From the NCBI RefSeq assembly GCF_019042655.1, contig NZ_JAHPZO010000011.1:26177-90176 (forward strand): DNA of 64,000 nt. The letters run 5' to 3'. The notes beneath the pieces are model-generated. The model was not told where the DNA came from. It searched no databases and was given only the letters and a program-made list of their open reading frames with translations. The position numbers were made by a program, and so were the translations under genes. This DNA is from Planococcus sp. CP5-4_YE. Lineage in GTDB: Bacteria > Bacillota > Bacilli > Bacillales_A > Planococcaceae. Of the stretch, positions 27,574 to 36,271 are shown piece after piece (the first letter of the stretch is position 1; the number at the start of each line of letters is the position of its first letter).

Positions 27574-28518
27574 GTGATTCGCATCATTACACGCCGCTTA
27601 GCCGAAGTTGCGGTCTTTCTATTATTGATCACGTTTGTCAGTTTCCTGTTCGCGCGCATGGCTCCGGGAGACCCGGTGCTGTCGATCCTGCGCGTTGATG
27701 ATTTATCGGTATCGGCTGAACAGGTGGAGCAATTGCGAGAGGACATGGGGTTTAACGAGCCGTTGCTCGTCCAGTACGGCGAGTGGCTGGTAGATTTTGC
27801 CCGCTTGGATTTCGGGAATTCCTATATTTCCAACCAGCCCGTCATGGACATGTTGTGGAGTGGCGTTCCGGCAACTTTGGAATTAACGCTCGGCGGGCTG
27901 TTCGTCATGGTGCTGGTCGCTTTGCCGCTCGGGTCGCTCGCTGCGCTTTACCGAGGCAGCTGGATCGACCAAGTGAGCCGCGGCTTGTCATTGCTCGGTG
28001 CCGCCGTTCCAAGTTTTTGGCTGGGCCTTATATTGATCGATCTGCTCGGTGTTCGCCTAGGATGGCTGCCGACAATGGGGAGGGACGGCTTGCATTCTGC
28101 CGTCCTTCCTTCTATTACGTTAGGGCTCGCCATTTCAAGCGTCTATGTCCGGCTGTTGCGCTCGAGCTTGATTGATTCCTTGAACCAGGAAAATATCCGA
28201 GCTGCGCGCGCCCGCGGAATTTCAGAGCCGCGGATTTTCTTCAGCCATGTGCTGCGAGCGAGCTTGCCGCCGGTTATCACGGTATTTGGCGTCAGCCTAG
28301 GCAGCTTGATCGGTGGAGTCGTTGTCATTGAAGTGATTTTCGCCTATCCCGGAATCGGCAAGATGGTCGTTGATGCCATTCGCGGCAGGGATTATCCGAT
28401 GATCCAGGGCTATATTTTTGTTATGGCCATCCTGGTATTTGTGATCAATAGCATCGTCGATCTATCGTATCGTTATTTGAATCCGGAACTGCGCTTAAAA
28501 GGAAAGGGGAGAGTGTGA
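27574..28518 (+). CDS. Metal/peptide ABC transporter, permease 1 (NikB/DppB-like)
   Basis: A 314-residue membrane permease with about six helices. The N-terminal TFVSFLFARMAPGDPV, the NSYISNQPV segment and the EAA-like ENIRAARARGISEPRIFFSHVLRAS coupling loop near residues 205-230 are typical of DppB/NikB. GTG start immediately follows the TAA of the binding protein gene (27571-27573), giving translational coupling. Pairs with permease 2 to form the membrane channel. Confidence 0.9.
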   Translation: MIRIITRRLAEVAVFLLLITFVSFLFARMAPGDPVLSILRVDDLSVSAEQVEQLREDMGFNEPLLVQYGEWLVDFARLDFGNSYISNQPVMDMLWSGVPATLELTLGGLFVMVLVALPLGSLAALYRGSWIDQVSRGLSLLGAAVPSFWLGLILIDLLGVRLGWLPTMGRDGLHSAVLPSITLGLAISSVYVRLLRSSLIDSLNQENIRAARARGISEPRIFFSHVLRASLPPVITVFGVSLGSLIGGVVVIEVIFAYPGIGKMVVDAIRGRDYPMIQGYIFVMAILVFVINSIVDLSYRYLNPELRLKGKGRV

Positions 28519-29354
28519 TGACAAGCCGGCTTACTATAAATAGAACGCGTGCCACCAAGGTGTTTTTATCGGCTTTCCTAATCCTCATTGCTGCGATTGC
28601 GGTTTACGCATTCCTCATATTGAAGCATGACCCGTCATTCGTCGATTTGAATGAGCGCTTGCTCCCGATGAGCTGGCAGCATCCTTTTGGCACCGATCAT
28701 TTGGGGCGTGATATGCTGACGCGCATCCTGCTCGGCTTTCAATTGACGGTGGGCTATGGCTTTTTGGCGCTGTTGTTGGCGGTCGCCATCGGAGTGCCGA
28801 TTGGCGTCATTGCTGGATTCAAGGGTGGCCTTGTCGATCGCCTGCTGATGAGGGTGGCGGATGCGTTTTTGGCGTTTCCGGACACGGTCGTCGCGATCGT
28901 GCTGAGCGGTTTGCTTGGTGCAGGCATCGAGAACTTGCTGCTGGCGATCATTTTGGTCAAATGGGTGAATTACGCGCGCCTTGCCCGCAGCACAGTCGTT
29001 ACGGAACGGCAGAAAGATTACATCACCATGGCCAAGATCAACGGCTTGAGCGAATGGCGCATCATGTGGAAACATTTGTTTCCCCATTTGATTGGCCATA
29101 TTTTGGTGCTCGCCAGCTTGGATCTGGGGAAAATCATTTTATTGATTTCTTCCTTGTCTTACATCGGGCTTGGCGCTCAGCCGCCGGCGCCGGAATGGGG
29201 CGCGATGCTCAATGAAGCCCGTCCCTATTTCCAGACAGTTCCGGCCTTGATGATCTACCCCGGACTCGCCATCGTGACCGTTGTGTTGCTCTCTAATTTG
29301 CTTGGCGATTATTTACGCGATAAATTTGACGTGAAAAAGGAAGTGGCAGAATGA
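28518..29354 (+). CDS. Metal/peptide ABC transporter, permease 2 (NikC/DppC-like)
   Basis: A 278-residue membrane permease. N-terminal OppC_N-type helix, then HPFGTDHLGRDMLTRILLG near residue 52 (a DppC/OppC hallmark), coupling loop YITMAKINGLSEWRIMWKHLFPH near residue 170 and the ending APEWGAMLNEARPYF. ATG 28518 overlaps the last base of permease 1. It forms a heteromeric pore with permease 1. Confidence 0.9.
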   Translation: MTSRLTINRTRATKVFLSAFLILIAAIAVYAFLILKHDPSFVDLNERLLPMSWQHPFGTDHLGRDMLTRILLGFQLTVGYGFLALLLAVAIGVPIGVIAGFKGGLVDRLLMRVADAFLAFPDTVVAIVLSGLLGAGIENLLLAIILVKWVNYARLARSTVVTERQKDYITMAKINGLSEWRIMWKHLFPHLIGHILVLASLDLGKIILLISSLSYIGLGAQPPAPEWGAMLNEARPYFQTVPALMIYPGLAIVTVVLLSNLLGDYLRDKFDVKKEVAE

Positions 29355-30166
29355 CGTTGCTCTCTGTACAAAATTTAACGGTCCAGGCCGGAGAGGTCCC
29401 ACTTGTTAAGGGCATTTCCTTTGATGTCCAAAAAGGCGAATGGCTCGCCATCATCGGGCAAAGCGGTAGCGGCAAAAGCGTCAGCGCCTCCGCGATCGGC
29501 CGTTTGCTCGCGCCGAATTTGAAAGCCCAGGGCAAAGCGCTTTATAATGGAAAAGATATCCTGCAGTTCGGTGCAAAAGAAATGCGCCGCTTGCGGGGCA
29601 CTTCCATTTCCTATATCTTTCAGGACTATCAAGGTTCATTTACTTCGTTCCATACAATCGGCCGCCATTTTGAGGAGTTTTTGAAAGCCCATTTCAAGCT
29701 TTCGAAAGCACAGCGACGGGAAATGGCGGAACAAGCACTCGAATCGGTCGGATTGCAGCCCGAGATGTACACGCGCTACCCGTTTCAATTGAGCGGCGGC
29801 CAGCTTCAGCGTAGCTCGATCGCCTTGGCATTGCTGACAAAGCCGGACCTCGTCATTGCAGATGAACCGACAGCGGCACTCGACAGCATTTCAGCCGCTA
29901 AGGTGCTTCGTTTACTCGCGGACCTACAGCAGAAAACCGGCTGCGCGATGCTGTTCATTACCCACGATCTGCGGCATGTACGAAAACATGCCGACCAAAT
30001 TATTGTGATGAAAGAAGGAGAAATCGTCGAAAAAGGCGATAAGCAAAGCGTTCTGGACCAGCCGCAGCATGCTTATACCCGGTCGCTGATGGCGGCATCA
30101 CCAAGCTTATCCGCAGCATCCCAGCTGTTGAAGGGGGACGACACATCATGCGTTTACTGCAATTGA
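29351..30166 (+). CDS. Metal/peptide ABC transporter, ATPase 1 (NikD/DppD-like)
   Basis: A 271-residue ATPase with Walker A GQSGSGKS near residue 37, signature LSGGQLQR near residue 153, Walker B VIADEPTAALD near 172 and H-loop ITHD near 210. It has a shortened C-terminus with few cysteines (ending DDTSCVYCN), so the oligopeptide-type C-terminal Fe-S/Cys extension is only partial. Start overlaps permease 2 by 4 nt (ATGA); end overlaps ATPase 2 by 19 nt. Confidence 0.9.
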   Translation: MTLLSVQNLTVQAGEVPLVKGISFDVQKGEWLAIIGQSGSGKSVSASAIGRLLAPNLKAQGKALYNGKDILQFGAKEMRRLRGTSISYIFQDYQGSFTSFHTIGRHFEEFLKAHFKLSKAQRREMAEQALESVGLQPEMYTRYPFQLSGGQLQRSSIALALLTKPDLVIADEPTAALDSISAAKVLRLLADLQQKTGCAMLFITHDLRHVRKHADQIIVMKEGEIVEKGDKQSVLDQPQHAYTRSLMAASPSLSAASQLLKGDDTSCVYCN

Positions 30167-30912
30167 ACAATGTCCAAAAATCCTACCAGCCGGGCATTCC
30201 GGTACTAACAGACATCAACTTCTCGCTCGACCGGAAGGAATGTCTCGGGATTGTCGGCGAAAGCGGATGCGGCAAAAGCACCCTCGCCCGCTGCATTTTG
30301 CAGTTGGAGGGGCTTGACCAAGGGGAGATTTTGTTTGAAGGCACGCCCTTGCAGGATAAAGGCGAACGGGAAATCCGCCCGTATCGGCGCCACCTGCAAA
30401 CCGTCATGCAAAATCCCGCTTCTTCACTGAACCCGAAGCTGAAAATTCGCCATTCATTGATGGAACCATTTCGCCAATACGGCGCACAAGTATCTTTGAG
30501 CCACTTCCAACATGGCAGTGAAGAAGGGATGGCGCGCCAATTGATGGAAGCGGTGGAACTTTCTCCGGACTTGTTGTCTCGCTATCCCCATGAACTGAGC
30601 GGCGGCCAGAAGCAACGTATCTCGATTGCGCGCGCCATCAGCCTGGAGCCCGCGCTTGTAGTGCTGGATGAACCAACTTCGAGTTTGGATGTCCTGACGC
30701 AAATGTCGATCTTGAAGTTGCTGGATCATCTTCGCGACGCATTGGACTTATCGTATTTATTTATTTCCCACGATCTGCTGGCCATTCAGGCATTAAGCCA
30801 AAAAATACTGGTCATGAAACAAGGGCAAATCGTCGACCGTTTCGAAAAAGGTGATTTGTTTGCAGATGAACGCCATCCTTATACACAACAATTGATTTCT
30901 TTATTCGACTGA
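30148..30912 (+). CDS. Metal/peptide ABC transporter, ATPase 2 (NikE/DppF-like)
   Basis: A 254-residue ATPase: Walker A GESGCGKST near residue 36, FQNPASSLNPKLK-like Q-loop region (MQNPASSLNP near 88), signature LSGGQKQR near residue 149, Walker B VVLDEPTSSLD near 170, H-loop ISHD near 207. The two ATPases act as a heterodimer. Overlap with the previous gene implies coupled translation. Confidence 0.91.
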   Translation: MRLLQLNNVQKSYQPGIPVLTDINFSLDRKECLGIVGESGCGKSTLARCILQLEGLDQGEILFEGTPLQDKGEREIRPYRRHLQTVMQNPASSLNPKLKIRHSLMEPFRQYGAQVSLSHFQHGSEEGMARQLMEAVELSPDLLSRYPHELSGGQKQRISIARAISLEPALVVLDEPTSSLDVLTQMSILKLLDHLRDALDLSYLFISHDLLAIQALSQKILVMKQGQIVDRFEKGDLFADERHPYTQQLISLFD

Positions 30913-30925
30913 ACAGGAGTGCACC

Positions 30926-32227
30926 ATGAATCATAAAAAATACTTGGCGTTGGCCTTGCCTTTAACCTTTTCAACCGTGACGACGCCTTTGCTCGGGGCC
31001 GTGGATACGGCGGTCGTCGGGCAGCTGCCGGACCCCGCTTATCTCGGGGGCGTCGCCATCGGCACCGTAATATTCAATACGATGTACTGGCTGTTTGGCT
31101 TTTTGCGCGTCAGCACCTCAGGCTTTGCGGCTCAGGCACTTGGCGCGCGGGATGAACTGCAGGAAACGCTGTCGTTTATCCGGCCGTTTTTCATCGCGTT
31201 GTTAATCGGGCTCGTTTTCCTGCTCCTCCAAAATCCGATTGCGGCAGCTGCGATGGCCTTGCTTAATCCGGCACAAGACGTAGAGGCCTTGGCGCTGGAT
31301 TATTTCCATATCCGCGTATGGGGCGTGCCGGTGACGTTCATCAATTACGTCATCCTCGGCTGGCTGATGGGCATGTCGCGCATCCGTCTGGCAGTGACGA
31401 TTCAAATCGCTATGAACTTATTGAATATCGCGCTCGATTTACTGTTCGTGACAGGGTTCGCTTGGGGCGTCACCGGGGTCGCATCGGCCACCTTGATCGC
31501 CGAAGTGAGCGCGATGGTTTTGGGCATTTATTTCCTCATGAAACGGACGCAATTCACGCTCAAGCTATTGCCTCTCCAGCAAATTTTTGAAGGCGCAGCG
31601 CTGAAGAAAATGATTGCCGTCAATCAGGATTTGTTTATCCGGACTGTCTGCCTGCTCGCCGTTTTTAATATCTTTACATACAAAAGTGCTTCATTCGGCA
31701 CCGAGACCTTGGCTGCCAATGCCGTGCTGATTCAAATCCATTATTTGATGGCTTATTTCTTCGACGGCTTCTCGAATGCTTCGAGTATTTTATCCGGCAA
31801 AGCGCTTGGATCGAAGGACGAAGGCTTGTATAAACGGACACTCGCTTTGGCCAGCCAATGGGCGCTTTTCACGGCGTTGTTTTTAACTGCTGTGTATGGG
31901 CTGTTCAGCGGCCCGGTCATCCGGCTATTTACCGGAATCCCGGAAGTCATCACCATTGCTTCCGATTACAGCATGTGGCTATTGCTGTTTCCGATTTCCA
32001 CAAGCATAGGCATCATTTTTTATGGCATTTTCACGGGAGCCACCGAGACAGCGCCTGTCCGGAAGTCGATGATGATGGCATTGTTGCTGTTTTTGGCCAT
32101 CTATTTCCTCGCCGTCCCCCTGTTCGGCAACCACGGATTATGGCTCGCGTTCATAGCATTTAGTGCGGGCCGTTCGATTTTCCTCTCCATGTATATTCCT
32201 AAGTTGAACCGGCATTTTTCGGTTTGA
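30926..32227 (+). CDS. MATE family efflux transporter (DinF-like)
   Basis: A 433-residue inner-membrane antiporter with about 12 helices in two homologous halves. LPLTFSTVTTPLLGAVDTAVVGQL at residues 10-33 and the second-half ANAVLIQIHYLMAYFFDGFSNASS segment near residue 265 identify the DinF/NorM group. GAACAGGAG precedes ATG 30926, 13 nt after ATPase 2, so it is almost certainly in the same zinc-responsive operon. MATE proteins export small organic cations or other compounds with Na+ or H+; here it could export a metal chelator or excess metal-linked metabolite. This role is inference. Confidence 0.85.
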   Translation: MNHKKYLALALPLTFSTVTTPLLGAVDTAVVGQLPDPAYLGGVAIGTVIFNTMYWLFGFLRVSTSGFAAQALGARDELQETLSFIRPFFIALLIGLVFLLLQNPIAAAAMALLNPAQDVEALALDYFHIRVWGVPVTFINYVILGWLMGMSRIRLAVTIQIAMNLLNIALDLLFVTGFAWGVTGVASATLIAEVSAMVLGIYFLMKRTQFTLKLLPLQQIFEGAALKKMIAVNQDLFIRTVCLLAVFNIFTYKSASFGTETLAANAVLIQIHYLMAYFFDGFSNASSILSGKALGSKDEGLYKRTLALASQWALFTALFLTAVYGLFSGPVIRLFTGIPEVITIASDYSMWLLLFPISTSIGIIFYGIFTGATETAPVRKSMMMALLLFLAIYFLAVPLFGNHGLWLAFIAFSAGRSIFLSMYIPKLNRHFSV

Positions 32228-32293
32228 GTTATTTTTTCAATAAATTTCTATCCGCTCAGTTAATGAAATGATGCGATAATCGCGTCGCTTGAA

Positions 32294-32339
32294 CACTAAA
32301 AAGCCGAAGCCCTGAAAAGAGGGTTTCGGCTTTTAGTGA
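32294..32339 (+). terminator. Terminator of the ABC-MATE operon
   Basis: CACTAAAAAGCCGAAGCCCT pairs with AGGGTTTCGGCTTTTAGTG, loop GAAAAG. Confidence 0.85.
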
Positions 32340-32465
32340 GTTGAATGAGCTTTAATTTTGTGGAAATTTATGAAAATGCCTTTTAATATTGGCAGTATAC
32401 GATGATAAAGGGTTTTCGATAGGATTTGTAGAAGTTTACACCATGACTGGAAGGGGATATGAATT

Positions 32466-32672
32466 GTGGATAATATGATGAGGTTCAACATAGGCGATAT
32501 CATTGCAACATTTTTCCTTCTCGGCTTTTTCGTTTTGGCGATCGTGCTAATAGTAGTCGCCGTAAAGGCAGCGGCCAACAAGAACAAAAAGCTGCAGGCG
32601 GATGAATCGGGTTTGCAAAAACGCATCGAGGGACTGGAATTGCGTGTGGAAAAGCTGGAGAATGAACAATGA
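32466..32672 (+). CDS. Small single-pass membrane protein with coiled coil (DUF4083-like)
   Basis: 68 residues: a short N-terminus with FNIGDIIATFF, one hydrophobic helix (about 13-35), basic KNKKLQ and a C-terminal coiled coil (LQKRIEGLELRVEKLENEQ). The opening and layout resemble DUF4083. GTG 32466 follows AAGGGG by about 9 nt. Paired with another tiny membrane protein 39 nt downstream. Role unknown. Confidence 0.65.
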   Translation: MDNMMRFNIGDIIATFFLLGFFVLAIVLIVVAVKAAANKNKKLQADESGLQKRIEGLELRVEKLENEQ

Positions 32673-32711
32673 GAAGAATATAAGGATCGATAGCGAAAGG
32701 AGGAAACGGAA

Positions 32712-32912
32712 GTGGATATGCCTGGTGGAATCACGGTGGCGCTTATCATCTTTGGCTTGTTTTTGCTCATTACCGGGCTTTTGGTCGGCAGTATCCTCAT
32801 GATGCTGAAAAAGAGCAAGTCCAATCAAGTGGACGATGTGCCGGATCAACAAACACCTGTAAAAAACGTCAAAGTAGAGGAACAGGACACACCTAAAGAC
32901 GACCATCGGTAA
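32712..32912 (+). CDS. Small single-pass membrane protein
   Basis: 66 residues with one strongly hydrophobic helix (about 6-31, ITVALIIFGLFLLITGLLVG) followed by a lysine patch (KKSKS) and a charged, probably disordered tail. No family recognised. GTG 32712 is 8 nt after AAAGGAGG. Likely co-transcribed with the coiled-coil membrane protein just upstream; together they look like a small membrane-associated pair. Confidence 0.62.
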   Translation: MDMPGGITVALIIFGLFLLITGLLVGSILMMLKKSKSNQVDDVPDQQTPVKNVKVEEQDTPKDDHR

Positions 32913-32973
32913 GGAGCGGGAAAAATTGCCGCTTCTTTTTTTATCATAAAATAACATAGGAAGAGGTGCTCCA

Positions 32974-33534
32974 ATGCAATGCGAATGGCCAAAAGGCGAC
33001 GAACGGATGCAGGCTTACCATGACGAGGAATGGTGCCGGCCAAGCCGCGATGAACGCTATTTATTTGAAATGCTGAGCTTGGAAGGCGCCCAAGCAGGCT
33101 TATCCTGGCAGATCGTGCTGTCAAAACGCGATAGCTACAAAGACGCTTTTCAAAATTTCGATATAGACTATTGCGCCGCATTGACGGATGAAGCGCTTGC
33201 CGAGATCAAAGAACAATACGGCGTGATCAAACACGGTGCCAAGCTCCAATCCGTCCGGACGAATGCACGGGCGGTGAAGGAGGTCCAATCGGAATTCACC
33301 AGTTTTGCTGAGTATCTTTGGAGTTTCACGGACGGCAAAGCGGTAATCAACAAATGGCAATCGGACTCGGAGATTCCCGCCCAGTCGGAGCTGTCTATAA
33401 AAGTCAGCAAGGATTTGAAAAAACGCGGATTTAAATTTGTCGGCCCCGTTACGACGTATTCGTTTCTTCAAGCAGTAGGAATTATCGACGATCATATAAT
33501 CAGCTGCCCATTTCACATCGCGAACCGAAAATAA
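32974..33534 (+). CDS. tag: DNA-3-methyladenine glycosylase I
   Basis: A 186-residue base-excision repair enzyme that removes 3-methyladenine from alkylated DNA. It keeps the family zinc site C3, H16, H174 and C178, and the base-pocket residues Y15, E37 (SLEGAQAGLSW) and W45, each one position off the E. coli numbering. GGAAGAGG lies 7-8 nt before ATG 32974. Monocistronic. Confidence 0.93.
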   Translation: MQCEWPKGDERMQAYHDEEWCRPSRDERYLFEMLSLEGAQAGLSWQIVLSKRDSYKDAFQNFDIDYCAALTDEALAEIKEQYGVIKHGAKLQSVRTNARAVKEVQSEFTSFAEYLWSFTDGKAVINKWQSDSEIPAQSELSIKVSKDLKKRGFKFVGPVTTYSFLQAVGIIDDHIISCPFHIANRK

Positions 33535-33617
33535 ATTAAAAAACTGGAAATGGTTGGGATTCTATATAGGATCTTTTCCATTTTTTTATGCTAAAATATG
33601 GAAAAGGGGTGAGTGAG

Positions 33618-33887
33618 GTGAAGTTGATATGCCAGGCCGTAGCTGGGGCCATTATGGTCCATCTTTTGTATTGGGTTGTCACATTTATGGTCGGGTATGC
33701 GAAAACGATGCTGTATCATCCGAATATCGGTGCATTATGGGCGAATGAGCACGTATTGCAGTCGGAAGTGTCTTTTGGCTACACGGTTTCGCCAATCGGG
33801 TATATGGCCAGTTTTTTCGCTACGGCCATGCTATTCTGGTGCCTCCTTGCCCTTTACAAGAAATTCGCTTCCAAGCCAAGTTGGTGA
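33618..33887 (+). CDS. Small membrane protein of unknown function
   Basis: 89 residues with two predicted hydrophobic segments (about 6-27 and 60-80); the loop between carries LYHPNIGALWANEH. No family recognised. GTG 33618 is about 8 nt after AAAGGGG; the ATG at 33588 lies before that site. A terminator follows at 33913. Confidence 0.55.
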   Translation: MKLICQAVAGAIMVHLLYWVVTFMVGYAKTMLYHPNIGALWANEHVLQSEVSFGYTVSPIGYMASFFATAMLFWCLLALYKKFASKPSW

Positions 33888-33912
33888 AACTTAATTGCAA
33901 TGAAAACTCTGT

Positions 33913-33942
33913 GGAGACTGTCGAAATGACGGTCTCTTTTTG
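33913..33942 (+). terminator. Terminator after the small membrane protein gene
   Basis: GGAGACTGTC / GACGGTCTC stem with GAAAT loop and TTTTT tail. Confidence 0.8.
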
Positions 33943-34034
33943 CTTGGGTGGCAGATTGCGGAATAGACTAAGCTGCTCGTTCGAAGAGGGATTCCGCGCC
34001 TTCAGTGCAGGAATCCGCTTTTTCATCTCATGGC

Positions 34035-34085
34035 TTTGCGTAAAAGGCTTATTTTCTTTAATCCTTACGCAAAATGGTTTATAAT
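34035..34085 (+). promoter_or_regulatory. mqo promoter region with inverted repeat
   Basis: Perfect 9-bp inverted repeat TTTGCGTAA (34035-34043) and TTACGCAAA (34065-34073), with a perfect -10 TATAAT at 34080-34085 and a weak -35 (TTTAAT) between. Placement suits a regulator acting at the mqo promoter; no regulator can be named. The rest of 33943-34200 contains only weak hairpins. Confidence 0.5.
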
Positions 34086-34200
34086 TATCTGTTAGTAGTA
34101 AAGATTTTGTGTCAAACAGGCATACAATAGATGATGGATTTAACACGAAAGCGGCGGATTCGAAAAGCCGCTAATACTTGCGTAGAAAAGGAAGGTATAC

Positions 34201-35730
34201 ATGAGCAATAGAGAAACTGATACAGATGTAATCTTAATCGGTGCCGGTATTATGAGTGCGACTTTGGGGATTCTCCTGAAAGAATTGTCTCCAAACATGA
34301 AAATCAATGTGTTCGAGAAATTGTCGAGCCCTGGCGAAGAAAGTTCGAACGAATGGAATAACGCCGGTACAGGCCACGCAGCCCTTTGTGAATTGAACTA
34401 CACAAAAGAAAAACCGGACGGCACGATGGATATCAGCAAAGCCATCGACGTCAACGAACAATTCCAGGTATCGGCCCAGTTCTGGTCCCATCTCGTGAAA
34501 ACGGGATTGTTGAAAAATCCGGATGAATTCATCCGCCCGCTGCCGCACATCAGCATGGTTCAGGGCGAAGACAATATCCGTTTCCTGAAAAAGCGTTTTG
34601 ATGCCATGGCTAAAAATCCGCTCTTTACAGGCATGGAATTTTCGGATGACCCGGAAGTCCTGAAAGAATGGATGCCGTTGATCATGGCGAACCGGAAAGA
34701 CGAAGAGCCAATCGCAGCGACGAAAATCGATACGGGCACGGACGTCAACTTCGGCGCTTTGACACGCATGCTGTTTGACCGTCTTGTGAAAGAAGATGTC
34801 AATGTCCATTACCGCCATATGGTGCAGGATTTGAAACAAATGAAAGACGGCCGTTGGTTGCTGAAAGTTAAAAATCTTGAAACCGGAAAACTCGACGTAC
34901 ACACGGCGAAGTTCGTCTTTATCGGTGGCGGCGGCGCAAGCATCCACTTGCTCCAAAAATCCGGCATCCCGGAATCGAAACATATTGGAGGATTCCCGGT
35001 CAGCGGCCTGTTCATGGTCTGCAAAAACCCGGAAGTCATCGAACAGCATCACGCGAAAGTTTACGGCAAAGCGAAAGTTGGCGCACCGCCGATGTCCGTT
35101 CCTCACTTGGATACGCGCTTTATCGACGATAAGAAATCCTTATTGTTCGGACCATTCGCAGGCTTTACACCGAAATTCCTGAAAACCGGCTCTTATATGG
35201 ACTTGGTGGCCTCGGTTAAACCGAATAATGTGTTAACGATGCTATCAGGTGGAGCGAAAAACTTATCGCTCACGCAATATCTGATCCAACAAGTCATCCA
35301 GTCGAAAGAACAGCGCATGGAAGAACTGCGTGAGTTCATCCCGGCTGCGAAGAGTGAAGACTGGGAGCTCGTCGTCGCAGGACAGCGCGTCCAGGTCATC
35401 AAAGACACCGATGCAGGCGGCAAAGGCACGCTGCAATTCGGTACAGAGCTAGTCACTTCAGCGGACGGCTCCATCTCCGCGTTGCTCGGGGCATCTCCTG
35501 GAGCTTCGACAGCGGTTCACGTCATGCTGAAGCTGCTGGCCAACTGCTTCCCTCAAGAATTGGAAAAATGGGAACCGCAAATCAAGGAAATGATTCCGTC
35601 TTACGGCAAATCCTTGATGGATAACGAAGAGCTGTTAAAACACGTTCATCAATACACTGCAGAAGCACTGGATTTAAATGAAGTGAAGCCGGCAGATCAC
35701 GCGCCGGAAGATTTAACACCGCAAATTTAA
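34201..35730 (+). CDS. mqo: Malate:quinone oxidoreductase
   Basis: A 509-residue peripheral membrane FAD enzyme that oxidises L-malate to oxaloacetate and reduces the quinone pool, replacing or complementing NAD malate dehydrogenase in the TCA cycle. FAD motif [14 protein letters not shown] at residues 10-23, then [30 protein letters not shown], which is diagnostic for Mqo, and [15 protein letters not shown] and [14 protein letters not shown] further on. Length agrees with the ~500-residue family. GGAAGG precedes ATG 34201. Confidence 0.95.
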   Translation: MSNRETDTDVILIGAGIMSATLGILLKELSPNMKINVFEKLSSPGEESSNEWNNAGTGHAALCELNYTKEKPDGTMDISKAIDVNEQFQVSAQFWSHLVKTGLLKNPDEFIRPLPHISMVQGEDNIRFLKKRFDAMAKNPLFTGMEFSDDPEVLKEWMPLIMANRKDEEPIAATKIDTGTDVNFGALTRMLFDRLVKEDVNVHYRHMVQDLKQMKDGRWLLKVKNLETGKLDVHTAKFVFIGGGGASIHLLQKSGIPESKHIGGFPVSGLFMVCKNPEVIEQHHAKVYGKAKVGAPPMSVPHLDTRFIDDKKSLLFGPFAGFTPKFLKTGSYMDLVASVKPNNVLTMLSGGAKNLSLTQYLIQQVIQSKEQRMEELREFIPAAKSEDWELVVAGQRVQVIKDTDAGGKGTLQFGTELVTSADGSISALLGASPGASTAVHVMLKLLANCFPQELEKWEPQIKEMIPSYGKSLMDNEELLKHVHQYTAEALDLNEVKPADHAPEDLTPQI

Positions 35731-35737
35731 TGAAGAG

Positions 35738-35770
35738 AAAGCCGCCGAGAGCAATCTTGGCGGTTTTTTT
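35738..35770 (+). terminator. mqo terminator
   Basis: GCCGCC/GGCGG-based stem with TTTTTTT tail directly after mqo. Confidence 0.8.
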
Positions 35771-35816
35771 GCAAGCCTTGAAAAGCGATTAAACTATTTT
35801 GGCGGGAGGCATTTAT

Positions 35817-36233
35817 ATGGCACAAGCAGGGGATTCGCTGGAGATCACAATACGAGGCTACGAAGAAAAAGATTTGGAGCACATCCAACAGTTGAACCAA
35901 CAACAAGGGTGGACAGGTCTGGTCGAGAAAAATGCCCAAACAAAAGAAGCGTGGAAAAACTCGAACATCGCTTATGTGGTAGAATCACAAGACCGGGAAC
36001 TCATAGCTTATATAAGAGGAGTAACCGACGGCTCTGTCAGTACGTATATTTGCGAACTGCTTGTAGCTCAACCCTTTAGAGGACGTGGGGCTGGGAGAAG
36101 GCTACTGGACTTTGTGCACGCGTTGCACCCTGATACAAGAGTCGATCTCCTAGCATCCAGTTCGTCGAGTTCTTTTTATGAAGGCAATGGATTCCGGCCT
36201 TTTTATGGATTCAGAAAATCACTTCGCAAATAA
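35817..36233 (+). CDS. GNAT family N-acetyltransferase
   Basis: 138 residues with the acetyl-CoA-binding motif RGRGAGRRLLDFVH near residues 82-95 (Q/RxxGxG/A type), preceded by strand ICELLVAQPF and followed by YEGNGFRPFYGFRKSL. Acceptor unknown. ATG 35817 is 7 nt after GGGAGG; TTG 35799 is before that site. Monocistronic. Confidence 0.83.
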   Translation: MAQAGDSLEITIRGYEEKDLEHIQQLNQQQGWTGLVEKNAQTKEAWKNSNIAYVVESQDRELIAYIRGVTDGSVSTYICELLVAQPFRGRGAGRRLLDFVHALHPDTRVDLLASSSSSSFYEGNGFRPFYGFRKSLRK

Positions 36234-36236
36234 AAA

Positions 36237-36270
36237 AATGCCGCTCCTGAAATTTCAGGGGCGGCATTGT
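36237..36270. terminator. Bidirectional terminator between GNAT and ECF S-component genes
   Basis: AATGCCGCTCCTGAAAT pairs with TTCAGGGGCGGCATT, with an A-run before and T-rich bases after; convergent genes on both sides. Confidence 0.82.
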
Positions 36271-36271
36271 A

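Noticed and set aside
34234..35106. 290-codon open frame antisense to mqo
   Set aside because: It lies wholly inside the clearly identified mqo gene on the other strand, has no ribosome binding site and no recognisable protein pattern; a GC-codon shadow.
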